A DNA stretch of 64,000 nt, taken from positions 76,281 to 140,280 of the forward strand of contig NZ_AWFZ01000042.1 in assembly GCF_000463155.2 (NCBI RefSeq), read 5' to 3'. Every line of letters begins with the position of its first letter. The stretch's first letter is position 1. Positions 29,828 to 38,499 of the stretch are shown here, in pieces. The stretch comes from Siccibacter turicensis LMG 23730. GTDB lineage: Bacteria > Pseudomonadota > Gammaproteobacteria > Enterobacterales > Enterobacteriaceae. The notes below the pieces were generated by a model that saw only the letters and a program-made list of their open reading frames with translations, did no database searches and was not told the origin of the DNA. Made by a program: the position numbers and the translations under genes.

Positions 29828-30187
29828 TTAGTTGAAATCGTGGGGATAGAGAATATTGCCCGACAGCTTGCCATAGGTGGTAGAGACCGATTTCTGTCGG
29901 CCGGTCTGATCGATAAGCTCACGCAGCTCATCCATACGCTGTTGCAACAGCGTACGCAGCTCGGCTTCGTTGGCCAATACCTTCGTCAGCAGCTGACGCG
30001 CCTGTTCCTGATGAACAATATTGCCGGGGGACACGGGGTGTCTGGCAATGGTTTCCACAAGGGTGACGTATTTGACTTCCTGTTCAATAAGCTCATCCCA
30101 TTCCCCGGAGTGAGCCAGGTTGAGCATGCTGTTACTGAGTGCGTAGAGTGCCTGCCAGTTGTTCAGGGATGAGAGGAGGTCATTCAT
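29828..30187 (-). CDS. fliT: Flagellar export chaperone FliT
   Basis: A 119-residue helical chaperone for the cap protein FliD that, when free, also binds FlhDC and damps class 2 transcription. Tracts ALYALSNSMLNLAHSGEWDEL and RTLLQQRMDELRELI match the family. I take ATG 30187, overlapping the fliS stop by one base (TGATG), rather than the longer frame. It is the last gene of the fliDST operon. Confidence 0.94.
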   Translation of the reverse strand: MNDLLSSLNNWQALYALSNSMLNLAHSGEWDELIEQEVKYVTLVETIARHPVSPGNIVHQEQARQLLTKVLANEAELRTLLQQRMDELRELIDQTGRQKSVSTTYGKLSGNILYPHDFN

Positions 30188-30597
30188 CAGAGCGAATCCT
30201 GGAAAGTGGGTGAACCTGCGCCGATCTGTTTCCACGCATCAGCAATATTAACAAGCAGGCCTTCCACTTCGCTGATGGCATCCACATCATTGCGCAAATT
30301 GGCCTGTAACAACCGTCGCACCATGTATTCATACAGCGAGGCAAGATTCTGCGACAGCTCCCCACCGGCTTCCATATCGAGCCCGGCTTTTAACCCGTTA
30401 TCAATAATGTTGATGGCTTTTGACAGGGCTTCGCCTTTCTCCGCCATTTGTCCTGCTTCCAGAAACAGGCGCGCGCGAACAAGGGCACTGTGTGCCCCGT
30501 CGAACAACATCACGATTAACTGGTGTGGGCTCGCACTCATTACCGCACTTTCCACCCCTATCTTCTGATAGGACTGAACACCAGAGTTGTTGTACAT
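30187..30597 (-). CDS. fliS: Flagellin export chaperone FliS
   Basis: A 136-residue four-helix chaperone that binds the C terminus of unpolymerised FliC. The N-terminal YQKIGVESAVMSASPHQLIVMLFDGA tract contains the flagellin-binding region, followed by KINIIDNGLKAGLDMEAGGEL-type helices. It lies 9 bp after fliD. The family is well conserved and the length is normal. Confidence 0.95.
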   Translation of the reverse strand: MYNNSGVQSYQKIGVESAVMSASPHQLIVMLFDGAHSALVRARLFLEAGQMAEKGEALSKAINIIDNGLKAGLDMEAGGELSQNLASLYEYMVRRLLQANLRNDVDAISEVEGLLVNIADAWKQIGAGSPTFQDSL

Positions 30598-30606
30598 ATC
30601 TAGTCC

Positions 30607-32037
30607 TTAACTACTGCTTTTGGTGAACTGCTGCGTCAGGTAATTGGCTGTGTTGGTCATCTTGGTCATCATCACATCCAGATTGGTGAACTGCGTTTTG
30701 TAGCGCGCCATAGTTGCATCAATAGAGGCTTCCATGGCGTCGTAGCGTTGGCTCAAGGTTTTCAGCGTCTTGTTGATACCGTCTTTGGCGTTCTGAATGA
30801 CACCGGTTTTACCCGCGCTGGTGCTCAGCATATCGGTAAGGGTGTTATTCATTTTGGTTGCCAGACCGGTGGTCTTGCCGTCGCCGATAAAGTAGGCCTG
30901 CACCGCCGCCGGGTTTTCTGACAGCTGCTTGTTCAGTTTGTCGGAGTCGATCTTCAGCGTGCCCAGCGTCCCTTCGCTACCCTTGTTAGGGTCCTGGGAA
31001 ATACCCAACTGCGCCATGATCTGTACCGAACCGGCCTGGATATCCGTCAGCATGCCACGCAGCTGCGATTGAATACCGCGCACGTTGCCGTCGCCGACCA
31101 GCGCGCCGTTGCTGCTGGACTGGGCGTCGGTGCCTTTATCTACCGCCACGTACTTGGTCAGGGAACTGATGGTGGCCTGCAGGGAGTTATAGGCGCTCAC
31201 CCAGTCGGTGATCGCTTTCTTGTTGGCGTCGGTAGCGCGGGTGATGTCCAGCGATTCGTCGGCTTTACTCTGCGCTTTAACGGTGAAGGTGACACCCGGC
31301 AGCGCATCAGAGATGGTGTTGCTCTGGCGTTCGATCTCGACGTCGTTCACCACTACGATGGCGTTCTTCGCCGCGGTCTGCTCGGACAGGGCGCCGGTGC
31401 CGGTCGCAGAGTCGTAACCAATGGCGCTCTGCAGTTTGGCATCACCGGTTACGGTGACCGTCATCGCGCTCTCGGTGCCGGTGGTCTTCGAGGTCAGCAT
31501 CAGGCGGTAATCGCCATCGTTTGCTTTAATGATGCTGGCGGTCACGTTGCCGTTGGCTTTGTTGATCGCGCTGGCGATACCGGACAGCGAGGTATCCGCA
31601 TCGGTCAGATCCACTTCCAGCGGCTTTTCGGTGCCCGGCTGGCTGATGGAGATAGTGCGCTTCGCCCCGGTAATATCGCCGAGTTTTTCGGTGTTGCTGG
31701 CAATGGAGCCGGTGGTCAGCACCTGTGCTTTAGCAACCTGGCTTACGTTAACGGTAAAGCTGCCAACGGATGCATCAGAGGTTGTCGTGGCGCTGAAAGC
31801 GGTGTTGGTGCTGCTGACTGCGGTCGAGTTCCAGGTCGCGGTTTTACCTAACGTAGCCGTGGCAGTCTGCAGACTTGTCATGGCGCTCTGCAGCTTGCCG
31901 TAGGCGCTAAGCTGTGCGTTATACGTCGACTGCTGGGTCGTGATGGTCGTCAGCTTAGTCCTTTCAGCCGTTTCTAACTGATCGTAAAGATCCCCGAGCC
32001 CGGCAGAGCCTATCCCGAGATTACTGATAGTAGCCAT
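30607..32037 (-). CDS. fliD: Flagellar filament cap protein FliD
   Basis: A 476-residue hook-associated protein 2. The N-terminal ISNLGIGSAGLGDLYDQL and C-terminal coiled-coil heptads (RYDAMEASIDATMARYKTQF, ending in TANYLTQQFTKSSS) are typical; the middle (about 70-300) is the Ser/Thr-rich variable head. The pentameric cap folds incoming flagellin. It is transcribed away from fliC from its own sigma-28 promoter and heads fliD-fliS-fliT. Confidence 0.95.
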   Translation of the reverse strand: MATISNLGIGSAGLGDLYDQLETAERTKLTTITTQQSTYNAQLSAYGKLQSAMTSLQTATATLGKTATWNSTAVSSTNTAFSATTTSDASVGSFTVNVSQVAKAQVLTTGSIASNTEKLGDITGAKRTISISQPGTEKPLEVDLTDADTSLSGIASAINKANGNVTASIIKANDGDYRLMLTSKTTGTESAMTVTVTGDAKLQSAIGYDSATGTGALSEQTAAKNAIVVVNDVEIERQSNTISDALPGVTFTVKAQSKADESLDITRATDANKKAITDWVSAYNSLQATISSLTKYVAVDKGTDAQSSSNGALVGDGNVRGIQSQLRGMLTDIQAGSVQIMAQLGISQDPNKGSEGTLGTLKIDSDKLNKQLSENPAAVQAYFIGDGKTTGLATKMNNTLTDMLSTSAGKTGVIQNAKDGINKTLKTLSQRYDAMEASIDATMARYKTQFTNLDVMMTKMTNTANYLTQQFTKSSS

Positions 32038-32075
32038 GCATGTTTTCCTTAAATACGATGGTAGTTCAGGACTCT

Positions 32076-32102
32076 ATATCGGCGACGGATGACGAAAGTT
32101 TA
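32076..32102 (-). promoter_or_regulatory. Sigma-28 (FliA) promoter of fliDST
   Basis: The minus strand reads TAAACTTT, 11 bases, GCCGATAT, against the consensus TAAAGTTT-N11-GCCGATAA. It lies 38 bp upstream of the fliD start codon. Confidence 0.88.
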
Positions 32103-32374
32103 CGGCCAGACGAAAAAAATAATCCCAGGAACAGCCAGGAGATTGACGGGCAATTAGCGCCATAGAAATGAAACGCGGGCAGAAGCAAAAATGCTGAGAT
32201 GCCGCCTGGCGGCGAGTACGATCTAATAATAAGGAAAAAATGTCACCCTCAGACCCACGTGCACGCGTAATGTAAAAGGGCGGCAGGATTTGAATTAAAT
32301 AATAATCGCAAACGCACTGTAGTAATTAAATTATCTTTAAATACATGGTGTTACTAATTTTTTAAAATTGATTC

Positions 32375-32401
32375 TAAAGTCTTTTTAAGGCCCGTCGATA
32401 A
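32375..32401 (+). promoter_or_regulatory. Sigma-28 (FliA) promoter of fliC
   Basis: TAAAGTCT, 11 bases, GTCGATAA, against the consensus TAAAGTTT-N11-GCCGATAA. It is placed about 75 bp upstream of the fliC start codon, as in E. coli and Salmonella. Confidence 0.9.
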
Positions 32402-32475
32402 CCTTGTTGACGGTGAGAGACGCCGTGAGTGTTAGGCACCGAATCTAAAACCCATTATTTGAAGGAAATAAAATC

Positions 32476-33366
32476 ATGGCAGTTATCAATACTAACCTGT
32501 TGTCCCTGACTACTCAGAACAACCTGAACAAATCTCAGTCTGCACTGGGTACTGCAATCGAGCGTCTGTCCTCTGGTCTGCGCATCAACAGCGCGAAAGA
32601 TGACGCTGCTGGCCAGGCTATCGCCAACCGTATGACTGCCCAGGTTAAAGGCCTGACTCAGGCTGCACGTAACGCTAACGACGGTATCTCTGTTGCTCAG
32701 ACTACTGAAGGCGCACTGAACGAAATCAACACCAACTTACAGCGTATCCGTGAGCTGACTGTTCAGGCGAACAACGGCACCAACTCCGGTGACGACCTGG
32801 TTTCCATCAACAACGAAGTTGTTGACCGTATCAAAGAAATCAACCGTGTTGCTGCTCAGACCAGCTTCAACGGCGTGAAAGTACTGGCTACCGCTCAGAC
32901 CCTGAACATCCAGGTTGGCGCGAACGACGACGAAACCATCGGCATCTCCCTGAAGAAAATCGATTCTACCACTCTGTTCAGCACCGCTGGCCTGACTGGT
33001 ATTTCTGAAGCTTCTACCGGTGCTTCTGCTAACGGCATCCTGGCTACCTACACTGCTGCTACCGGTACTACTGCTACCGTTGCAACTGTTAACACCAAGC
33101 TGCTGGGCGAAATCGACAAAGCAATCTCTGACGTTGACTCCCTGCGTTCAAGCCTGGGTGCCAGCCAGAACCGTTTCGAGTCTACTGTTAACAACCTGAA
33201 CAGCACCGTTAACAACCTGACCGCTGCGAAGAGCCGTATCGAAGACGCCGACTACGCGACCGAAGTGTCCAACATGAGCCGCGCGCAGATCCTGCAGCAG
33301 GCTGGTACTTCTGTACTGTCCCAGGCTAACCAGGTTCCGCAGACCGTACTGTCCCTGCTGCGTTAA
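32476..33366 (+). CDS. fliC: Flagellin FliC (short form)
   Basis: A 296-residue flagellin. The D0/D1 termini are canonical: N-terminal [20 protein letters not shown] through ELTVQANNG (the TLR5-recognised [10 protein letters not shown] region is at about 89-98), and C-terminal [20 protein letters not shown] to VLSLLR. E. coli FliC has about 500 residues; here the outer D2/D3 domains are absent, leaving a compact centre (about 150-210) very rich in Ser and Thr (18 of the 44 residues 164-207). Codon choice is strongly optimised, fitting high expression. Short flagellins of this kind often carry O-linked glycans. The 3318-bp gene downstream encodes a GT41-type glycosyltransferase, so the centre is a plausible acceptor. 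Confidence 0.97.
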   Translation: MAVINTNLLSLTTQNNLNKSQSALGTAIERLSSGLRINSAKDDAAGQAIANRMTAQVKGLTQAARNANDGISVAQTTEGALNEINTNLQRIRELTVQANNGTNSGDDLVSINNEVVDRIKEINRVAAQTSFNGVKVLATAQTLNIQVGANDDETIGISLKKIDSTTLFSTAGLTGISEASTGASANGILATYTAATGTTATVATVNTKLLGEIDKAISDVDSLRSSLGASQNRFESTVNNLNSTVNNLTAAKSRIEDADYATEVSNMSRAQILQQAGTSVLSQANQVPQTVLSLLR

Positions 33367-33399
33367 TATCGCATCAGCAATCACAGTAATTAGCATAAA

Positions 33400-33432
33400 A
33401 AATAGCGGGTATTATACCCGTTATTTTTTTTT
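33400..33432 (+). terminator. fliC terminator
   Basis: Hairpin AATA-GC-GGGTA / TACCCG-TTATT with a short loop, followed by nine or more Ts (33424-33432). In E. coli the fliC 3' end also yields a sigma-28-dependent sRNA (FliX). Whether that happens here cannot be seen. Confidence 0.85.
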
Positions 33433-33521
33433 GCGTTTTTTATACTGGGTCGATATCTGCCTGGCGTTTCAGAAGATCGTTTCTGAGGAGTCTGGTCTTT
33501 AACCTGGAATAAAGCGCGCAC

Positions 33522-36500
33522 ATGAAAAAGTCACTCGCTAAATCTGCCCCACACGCACAGAAAGCGGCCGATCCCGCCGTTAATAAAAAGATTCATCTCG
33601 CACTCGACTGGCTTTCTACCCAACCCGAAAATACCCTCGCGCTGGTTGACGAGCTGCTGGCAAAAGACGCCGGTAACCCGCTGCTGTGGGTGATTGCCAC
33701 CAAAGCTAATCAGCGGCTCGGGCAGTTTTTCCAGGCTGACGAATGCGTGGATAAAGCGCTGAAAATCGCCCCGGACTATATCGAAGCCATTTACGCGAAA
33801 TCCGACCTGCTTTATCGCAGCGATCGCCTGCCAGAAGCAGAGGTGTACCTTACCGAGGCGGTAACCCGTATCGGTAAAAACGATTCTCGCCCGCTGCGTT
33901 CGCTGTATGCCACGGTGCTGCAAAAACAGAAAAAATATGAGCAGGCCCAGGCTATCTACAAAGAGCTGACCGACGAGGCGCCGGACAACTGGCTGTTCTG
34001 GAACAACCTTGGCATGGTCGGACAGGATCTCAGCCAGTTCGCGGCAATGGATGCCGCCTACGTAAAAAGCTGCGCAGTAAGCAAAGATAACCCCACGCCG
34101 TACTTCAACCGCATCGTCGGTGCGCACTACGATCCGGCGCGCAGCGCGGAAGACATTCTGGCGATGTGCAAAGAGTGGCAGCAGGCGTTTAAGCCGAAAC
34201 GCGTGGCGCGCGCGGTGGCGAAGAACAAGACCGCCGATAAACGCCTGCGCATCGGGCTGATTTCCGACGGGCTGCGCTCGCACCCGGTAGGGCAGATGAT
34301 CACCATGGGCCTCGGCAATATTCCCGAGTCGCAGATCGAGTTCTACGCCTACAGCACCAACTATAAAGAAGATCACCTGACCCACCGCATCAAGCGCATG
34401 TGCGCCAAGTGGATGGTCATTGAGCATATTTCGCCGTTCGAACTGGATAAAATTATCCGCGACGACGAGATTGATATCCTTTTCGATCTCAGCGGCTATA
34501 ACGCCAACAGCCGCATGCAGACCCTGCAGCTGGCGCCGGCACCGGTGCAGATTAAGTGGGTGGGCGGGCTCATCAGCAGTACCGGCCTTGAGACCATGGA
34601 CTATCTTCTCAGCGATCGGGTGGAAACCCCGGAAGGGAGCGATGCACTCTATACCGAAAAGCTGATCCGCATGCCGGACGACTACATCTGCTACGATCCG
34701 CCGTTCTATCTGCCGGCGGTGAATGAGAATCCGGTCAAAACCAACGGCTATATCACCTTTGGCTGCTTCAACAACGCCTCAAAAATCAACGATCCACTGC
34801 TGGCTCAGTGGGCGACGCTGCTGCACAGCGTGCCGGATTCGCGTCTGTTCCTGAAAAGCTTCAACTTCGATAACGACTCGCTGACAGAGCACGTGCTGAG
34901 CACCCTGGAAAGCCTGGGTATTGCCCGCGAGCGCGTGCGTATTGAAGGCGCGTCGCCGCACCAGGCGCTGCTGGCCAGCTACCACGATGTTGATATCGCC
35001 CTCGACCCCTGGCCGTACTCCGGCGGGTTGACCACCTGCGAAGCAATGGCGATGGGCGTGCCGGTAGTGACCCTGCCTGGCCCGACCTTTGCCGGGCGTC
35101 ACTCTGCGTCGCACCTGGTGAACGCCGGCCTGCAGGAGCTGGTGGCCAGCGACTGGCAGAACTATATCGACATCACCGTCGGGCTGACGCACGACCTGGA
35201 GAGCCTGGCGATTATCCGCAGCAACCTGCGCGATATTCTGCTGTCCTCCCCGGTCTGTGACGGCCAGCGCTTCGCGAAACACTTCTCCGAGGCGATGCGC
35301 GCCGTGTGGCAGCGCTACTGCGAGGGCAAAGCACCCGCCGCGCTGACGCTCAGCAACGACCACGCGCCACAGTTTGACGGTGAAGCAGCGCCGATGACCC
35401 TGGCGATGCCGGCGGGCAGTGCGGTGCAGGCCACCAAAGCGGAAAGCAGCGATTTCGAGTTCAAAACCGGCGGCAAGATTTTCATGATGGACTACGGTGG
35501 CAACTTCGCGACCGGTGACAAGTTCATCACTCTGTCCGGGCTGGAGGCGTTCTGGTTCATCCTCATGGATACCGTAGGCGCCGTGCAGGATGACCATCTG
35601 CCGCTGCGTAAGAAAGCTATCCAGCATATCAAGCTGCACGCCCTCGGCGACGGCGAGATGCAGCCGGTCTACATCTGTCTTGATAATGCCCAGAGCTCAA
35701 ACCTGAAGCCGCTGAACGGTACCGGGGCGCAGATCATCACCGAAGTGCAGGCCCAGAGCTCGCGCCTCGATGAGATCCATGGCCTCGATACGCTGGAGTG
35801 GTTCGTGCTGGACAACCGGTTCGATCTGCGCGCAGTGCTGGCCCACGGTCAGCGCATTCTCTCTGGCTGCCTGGCCCTGGAAGTGCGCGTGAGCTTTGAC
35901 GACACCCACGAAAACCAGATGTCCTTCGAGGAGATTAAGCGGGCGCTCAGCGGGTTCGGGCTGGCGTTCCATGCGTTCACCCATACCGAGCAGGGTGAAC
36001 CGCTGACCAGCGCGCAGTACGGTGAGCTGGCGTCGTCAAAAGCGGTGGCGGCAACCGCGCTGTTTATTCCCGCGGCGCAGCGTCTCCCTGAGCTCGACGA
36101 TCAGCAGCGCGAGCGACTGGCGTTTATCATGCATGCCGCTTACGGCCTGAAAGACGTGGCCTACAGCGTGTTTAAAGCGGGTTCCGTGGAACGCGCCGAC
36201 GACTACCTGGGCAGCATGCAGGGGCAGGCGAGCACCACTTCCGCAGAGCCGGCGAACAAAGCGATCATCCCGGAGATGCCGCGCATGTCGCTGCGTGAAA
36301 CCGAGCTGTTTGAGCGCCATCTGAAAAAAGCGGTGAAGTACTTCGAGTTCGGCAGCGGCGGCTCGACCAAGCTTGCCACGCGCAATAACGTCGAAGTGTA
36401 CGGCGTGGAGAGCGATAAGTTCTGGGTCGACACGCTGCACAAAGAGGCAGGCCCGCTGTGTAAAGTGGAGTATGTGGATATCGGGCCGACCAAAGCCTGG

Positions 36501-36839
36501 GGCTACCCGGTGGATAATACCCACCAGGAGAAGTTCACCGACTACAGCGAAGCCATCATGCGCTATGACACCGCCTTTGACTTTATTCTGGTCGATGGCC
36601 GTTTCCGCGTGGCCTGTACGCTGAATGCCATTAAGCACACCCTTGCCCGACAGGAAAATATCGCCGACACGCTTATTTATATTCATGATTTCTGGGATCG
36701 TGCCGATTATCATGTTGTGCTGGAGTTTCTGGATACCGAACACGTCGCCGAAAGCGCGGGGCTGTTCCGGTTGAAGGCCAATATTAATCCGGCGCTGCTC
36801 GATAAAGTGCTCGAAAAATATAAGTACGTCGCGGTCTGA
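33522..36839 (+). CDS. TPR - GT41 (OGT/SPINDLY-like) glycosyltransferase - methyltransferase-like fusion, probable flagellin modification enzyme
   Basis: A 1105-residue cytoplasmic protein without signal or membrane segments. (1) About 20-215: TPR-like helical repeats (AKDAGNPLLWVIATKANQRL, KAPDYIEAIYAKS-type, YEQAQAIYKELTDEAPDNW). (2) About 242-600: a GT41 catalytic region as in O-GlcNAc transferase and SPINDLY: LRIGLISDGLRSHPVG (H254, cf. OGT H498), FDLSGYNANSRMQTLQLAPAP, GCFNNASKINDP (K421, cf. the UDP-binding K842), LDPWPYSGGLTTCEAMAMGVP, PGPTFAGRHSASH. (3) About 645-880: a domain I do not recognise. (4) About 915-1105: a class-I SAM-methyltransferase-like region with FEFGSGGSTKLATRNN (motif I) and FDFILVDGRFRVAC. 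It lies between fliC and fliA, a place where flagellin-modification genes occur in Enterobacteriaceae. I infer O-glycosylation of FliC, using an unknown nucleotide sugar, with the last domain perhaps methylating the sugar. Neither function is proven. Confidence 0.8.
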   Translation: MKKSLAKSAPHAQKAADPAVNKKIHLALDWLSTQPENTLALVDELLAKDAGNPLLWVIATKANQRLGQFFQADECVDKALKIAPDYIEAIYAKSDLLYRSDRLPEAEVYLTEAVTRIGKNDSRPLRSLYATVLQKQKKYEQAQAIYKELTDEAPDNWLFWNNLGMVGQDLSQFAAMDAAYVKSCAVSKDNPTPYFNRIVGAHYDPARSAEDILAMCKEWQQAFKPKRVARAVAKNKTADKRLRIGLISDGLRSHPVGQMITMGLGNIPESQIEFYAYSTNYKEDHLTHRIKRMCAKWMVIEHISPFELDKIIRDDEIDILFDLSGYNANSRMQTLQLAPAPVQIKWVGGLISSTGLETMDYLLSDRVETPEGSDALYTEKLIRMPDDYICYDPPFYLPAVNENPVKTNGYITFGCFNNASKINDPLLAQWATLLHSVPDSRLFLKSFNFDNDSLTEHVLSTLESLGIARERVRIEGASPHQALLASYHDVDIALDPWPYSGGLTTCEAMAMGVPVVTLPGPTFAGRHSASHLVNAGLQELVASDWQNYIDITVGLTHDLESLAIIRSNLRDILLSSPVCDGQRFAKHFSEAMRAVWQRYCEGKAPAALTLSNDHAPQFDGEAAPMTLAMPAGSAVQATKAESSDFEFKTGGKIFMMDYGGNFATGDKFITLSGLEAFWFILMDTVGAVQDDHLPLRKKAIQHIKLHALGDGEMQPVYICLDNAQSSNLKPLNGTGAQIITEVQAQSSRLDEIHGLDTLEWFVLDNRFDLRAVLAHGQRILSGCLALEVRVSFDDTHENQMSFEEIKRALSGFGLAFHAFTHTEQGEPLTSAQYGELASSKAVAATALFIPAAQRLPELDDQQRERLAFIMHAAYGLKDVAYSVFKAGSVERADDYLGSMQGQASTTSAEPANKAIIPEMPRMSLRETELFERHLKKAVKYFEFGSGGSTKLATRNNVEVYGVESDKFWVDTLHKEAGPLCKVEYVDIGPTKAWGYPVDNTHQEKFTDYSEAIMRYDTAFDFILVDGRFRVACTLNAIKHTLARQENIADTLIYIHDFWDRADYHVVLEFLDTEHVAESAGLFRLKANINPALLDKVLEKYKYVAV

Positions 36840-37028
36840 TATTGCCTGCGGGTCATCAGACCCGCCGGTTAAAATAGCGCGCGGCAGCGACCCGGTTCGT
36901 TTCCGCGCGCGGTAAGGCAGTGATTACTGCGTGCCCGTTTCGCTATCTGACGCTTTTTTAACGAAATTTAGCTTAACATCCAAAATAACCCCCTCTTTTA
37001 CCCACTATTCATCCAATTAAAAGCCCTC

Positions 37029-37053
37029 CAGAAACGGATAATCAAGCCGATAA
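37029..37053 (+). promoter_or_regulatory. Sigma-28 promoter of fliA (autoregulatory)
   Basis: A perfect GCCGATAA -10 element (37046-37053) lies 11 bases after a weak -35 (CAGAAA). The surrounding sequence resembles the E. coli fliA sigma-28 promoter. The upstream FlhDC-dependent class 2 promoter probably lies in 36900-37020 but cannot be pinned down. Confidence 0.7.
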
Positions 37054-37078
37054 CTCAACTAACGCAGGGCTGTTTATC

Positions 37079-37798
37079 GTGAATTCACTGTATACCGCTG
37101 AAGGTGTAATGGATAAACACTCGCTGTGGCAGCGTTATGTACCACTGGTGCGTCACGAAGCATTGCGCCTACAGGTGCGATTGCCGGCGAGCGTGGAACT
37201 GGACGATCTGCTACAGGCGGGCGGCATCGGGTTATTGAATGCAGTTGAACGCTACGATGCTCTGCAAGGAACGGCATTTACGACTTACGCAGTACAGCGT
37301 ATTCGTGGAGCGATGCTGGACGAGTTGCGCAGCCGCGATTGGGTGCCGCGCAGCGTCCGACGTAACGCCCGCGAAGTGGCCATGGCGCTAAGCCAACTGG
37401 AGCAGGAACTGGGTCGCAACGCCTCGGAAACCGAAGTGGCGCAGCGCTTAGGGATCGCTATCGAAGAGTATCGCCAGATGTTGCTCGACACGAACAACAG
37501 TCAGCTTTTCTCGTATGACGAGTGGCGCGAAGAGCACGGCGATAGCATCGAACTGGTAACGGACGAGCATCAACAAGAAAACCCGCTGCAACAATTGCTG
37601 GAAAGCAATTTACGCCAGCGCGTGATGGATGCCATTGAGGCACTGCCGGAGCGCGAACAGCTGGTGTTGACGCTCTACTATCAGGAAGAGCTCAATCTCA
37701 AAGAGATTGGGGCTGTTCTGGAAGTAGGGGAGTCGAGGGTCAGTCAGTTGCACAGCCAGGCCATTAAACGGCTTCGTACCAAGCTGGGTAAGTTATAG
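37079..37798 (+). CDS. fliA: Flagellar sigma factor FliA (sigma-28)
   Basis: A 239-residue sigma-70-family factor nearly identical to E. coli FliA, with a GTG start at 37079 (MNSLYTAEGVMDKHSLW). Region 2 holds LDDLLQAGGIGLLNAVERYDA and TYAVQRIRGAMLDELRSRDW; region 4 holds the helix-turn-helix LNLKEIGAVLEVGESRVSQL. It directs class 3 flagellar and chemotaxis genes; in this window these include fliC, fliDST and probably the chemoreceptor gene at 53405. FlgM, its anti-sigma, is not in the window. It forms an operon with fliZ, 63 bp downstream. Confidence 0.98.
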   Translation: MNSLYTAEGVMDKHSLWQRYVPLVRHEALRLQVRLPASVELDDLLQAGGIGLLNAVERYDALQGTAFTTYAVQRIRGAMLDELRSRDWVPRSVRRNAREVAMALSQLEQELGRNASETEVAQRLGIAIEEYRQMLLDTNNSQLFSYDEWREEHGDSIELVTDEHQQENPLQQLLESNLRQRVMDAIEALPEREQLVLTLYYQEELNLKEIGAVLEVGESRVSQLHSQAIKRLRTKLGKL

Positions 37799-37861
37799 GG
37801 AGGCGAGCTTTTCTCGCCGCCTGAAGAATGCCGCACATCGCATTGACAACCAGGAGTTATC

Positions 37862-38413
37862 ATGACTGTGCTGCAACAAAAAAGACGGCCGCTAAGCCGC
37901 TACCTGAAGGACTTTAAGCACACGCAAACCCATTGCGCACACTGCCATAAGCTGCTCGATCGCATTACGCTGGTACACCGCGGGGCGATCGTCAACAAAC
38001 TGGCGATTGCCCAGCTCGACACCCTGATCGACGAAGCCACCTGGCAACTCGAACAGAAGGAGTGGGTCGCGCTGTGCCGTTTCTGTGGCGATCTGCACTG
38101 CAAAGAGCAGAGCGACTACTTTGATATTATCGGCTTCAAACAGTATCTCTTCGAACAAACCGAGATGAGCCACGGCACCATCCGCGAATACGTGGTGCGC
38201 CTGCGCCGCCTCGGTAATCACCTTGGCGAACACAATATTCCCCTGTCGCAGCTGAAGGGCGGCCTGCTTGATGAGCGGCTGGAACCCTGGCTTCCGCTGA
38301 CCAGCACCAACAACTACCGTATTGCCCTGCGCAAATACGCGCAGTTTATTCAGCAGCAAACCCTGGCCGTAGTGCACAAAGACGAGCACAAAGCGACTTC
38401 TGATATATATTAA
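37862..38413 (+). CDS. fliZ: FliZ, flagellar/curli regulator
   Basis: A 183-residue DNA-binding protein related to core-binding domains of tyrosine recombinases (EMSHGTIREYVVRLRRLGNHLGEHNI). FliZ raises FlhDC activity and competes with sigma-S at many promoters, so it keeps cells motile. The N-terminal tract RRPLSRYLKDFKHTQTHCAHC and the central CRFCGDLHCKEQSDYFDIIGF are conserved. An AGGAG ribosome-binding site precedes the start. Confidence 0.95.
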   Translation: MTVLQQKRRPLSRYLKDFKHTQTHCAHCHKLLDRITLVHRGAIVNKLAIAQLDTLIDEATWQLEQKEWVALCRFCGDLHCKEQSDYFDIIGFKQYLFEQTEMSHGTIREYVVRLRRLGNHLGEHNIPLSQLKGGLLDERLEPWLPLTSTNNYRIALRKYAQFIQQQTLAVVHKDEHKATSDIY

Positions 38414-38499
38414 AAAAGCATAAGTTGTAGCGCAGCGGTTTTTGCCATCTGGCATTAACTCATTACACTACAATCAAAATTTTACTATTCGGGGTAATT

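Larger units (their letters stand above)
32038..32475. other. Divergent fliD-fliC regulatory region
   Basis: 438 bp with no gene. It contains two sigma-28 promoters pointing outwards (listed separately) and an AT-rich middle (32280-32370). The fliC leader is about 70 nt long with a good AAGGA ribosome-binding site before ATG 32476. Confidence 0.7.

Noticed and set aside
33430-33456. Possible sigma-28 promoter for the glycosyltransferase gene (GTCGATAT at 33449-33456)
   Set aside because: The -10-like element resembles the fliC one, but the expected -35 position reads TTTGCGTT and lies in the fliC terminator T-run. Not convincing without a mapped start.
36848-36865. Hairpin GCGGGTC/GACCCGC after the glycosyltransferase gene as a terminator
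   Set aside because: Stem is good but no T-run follows; termination there cannot be claimed.
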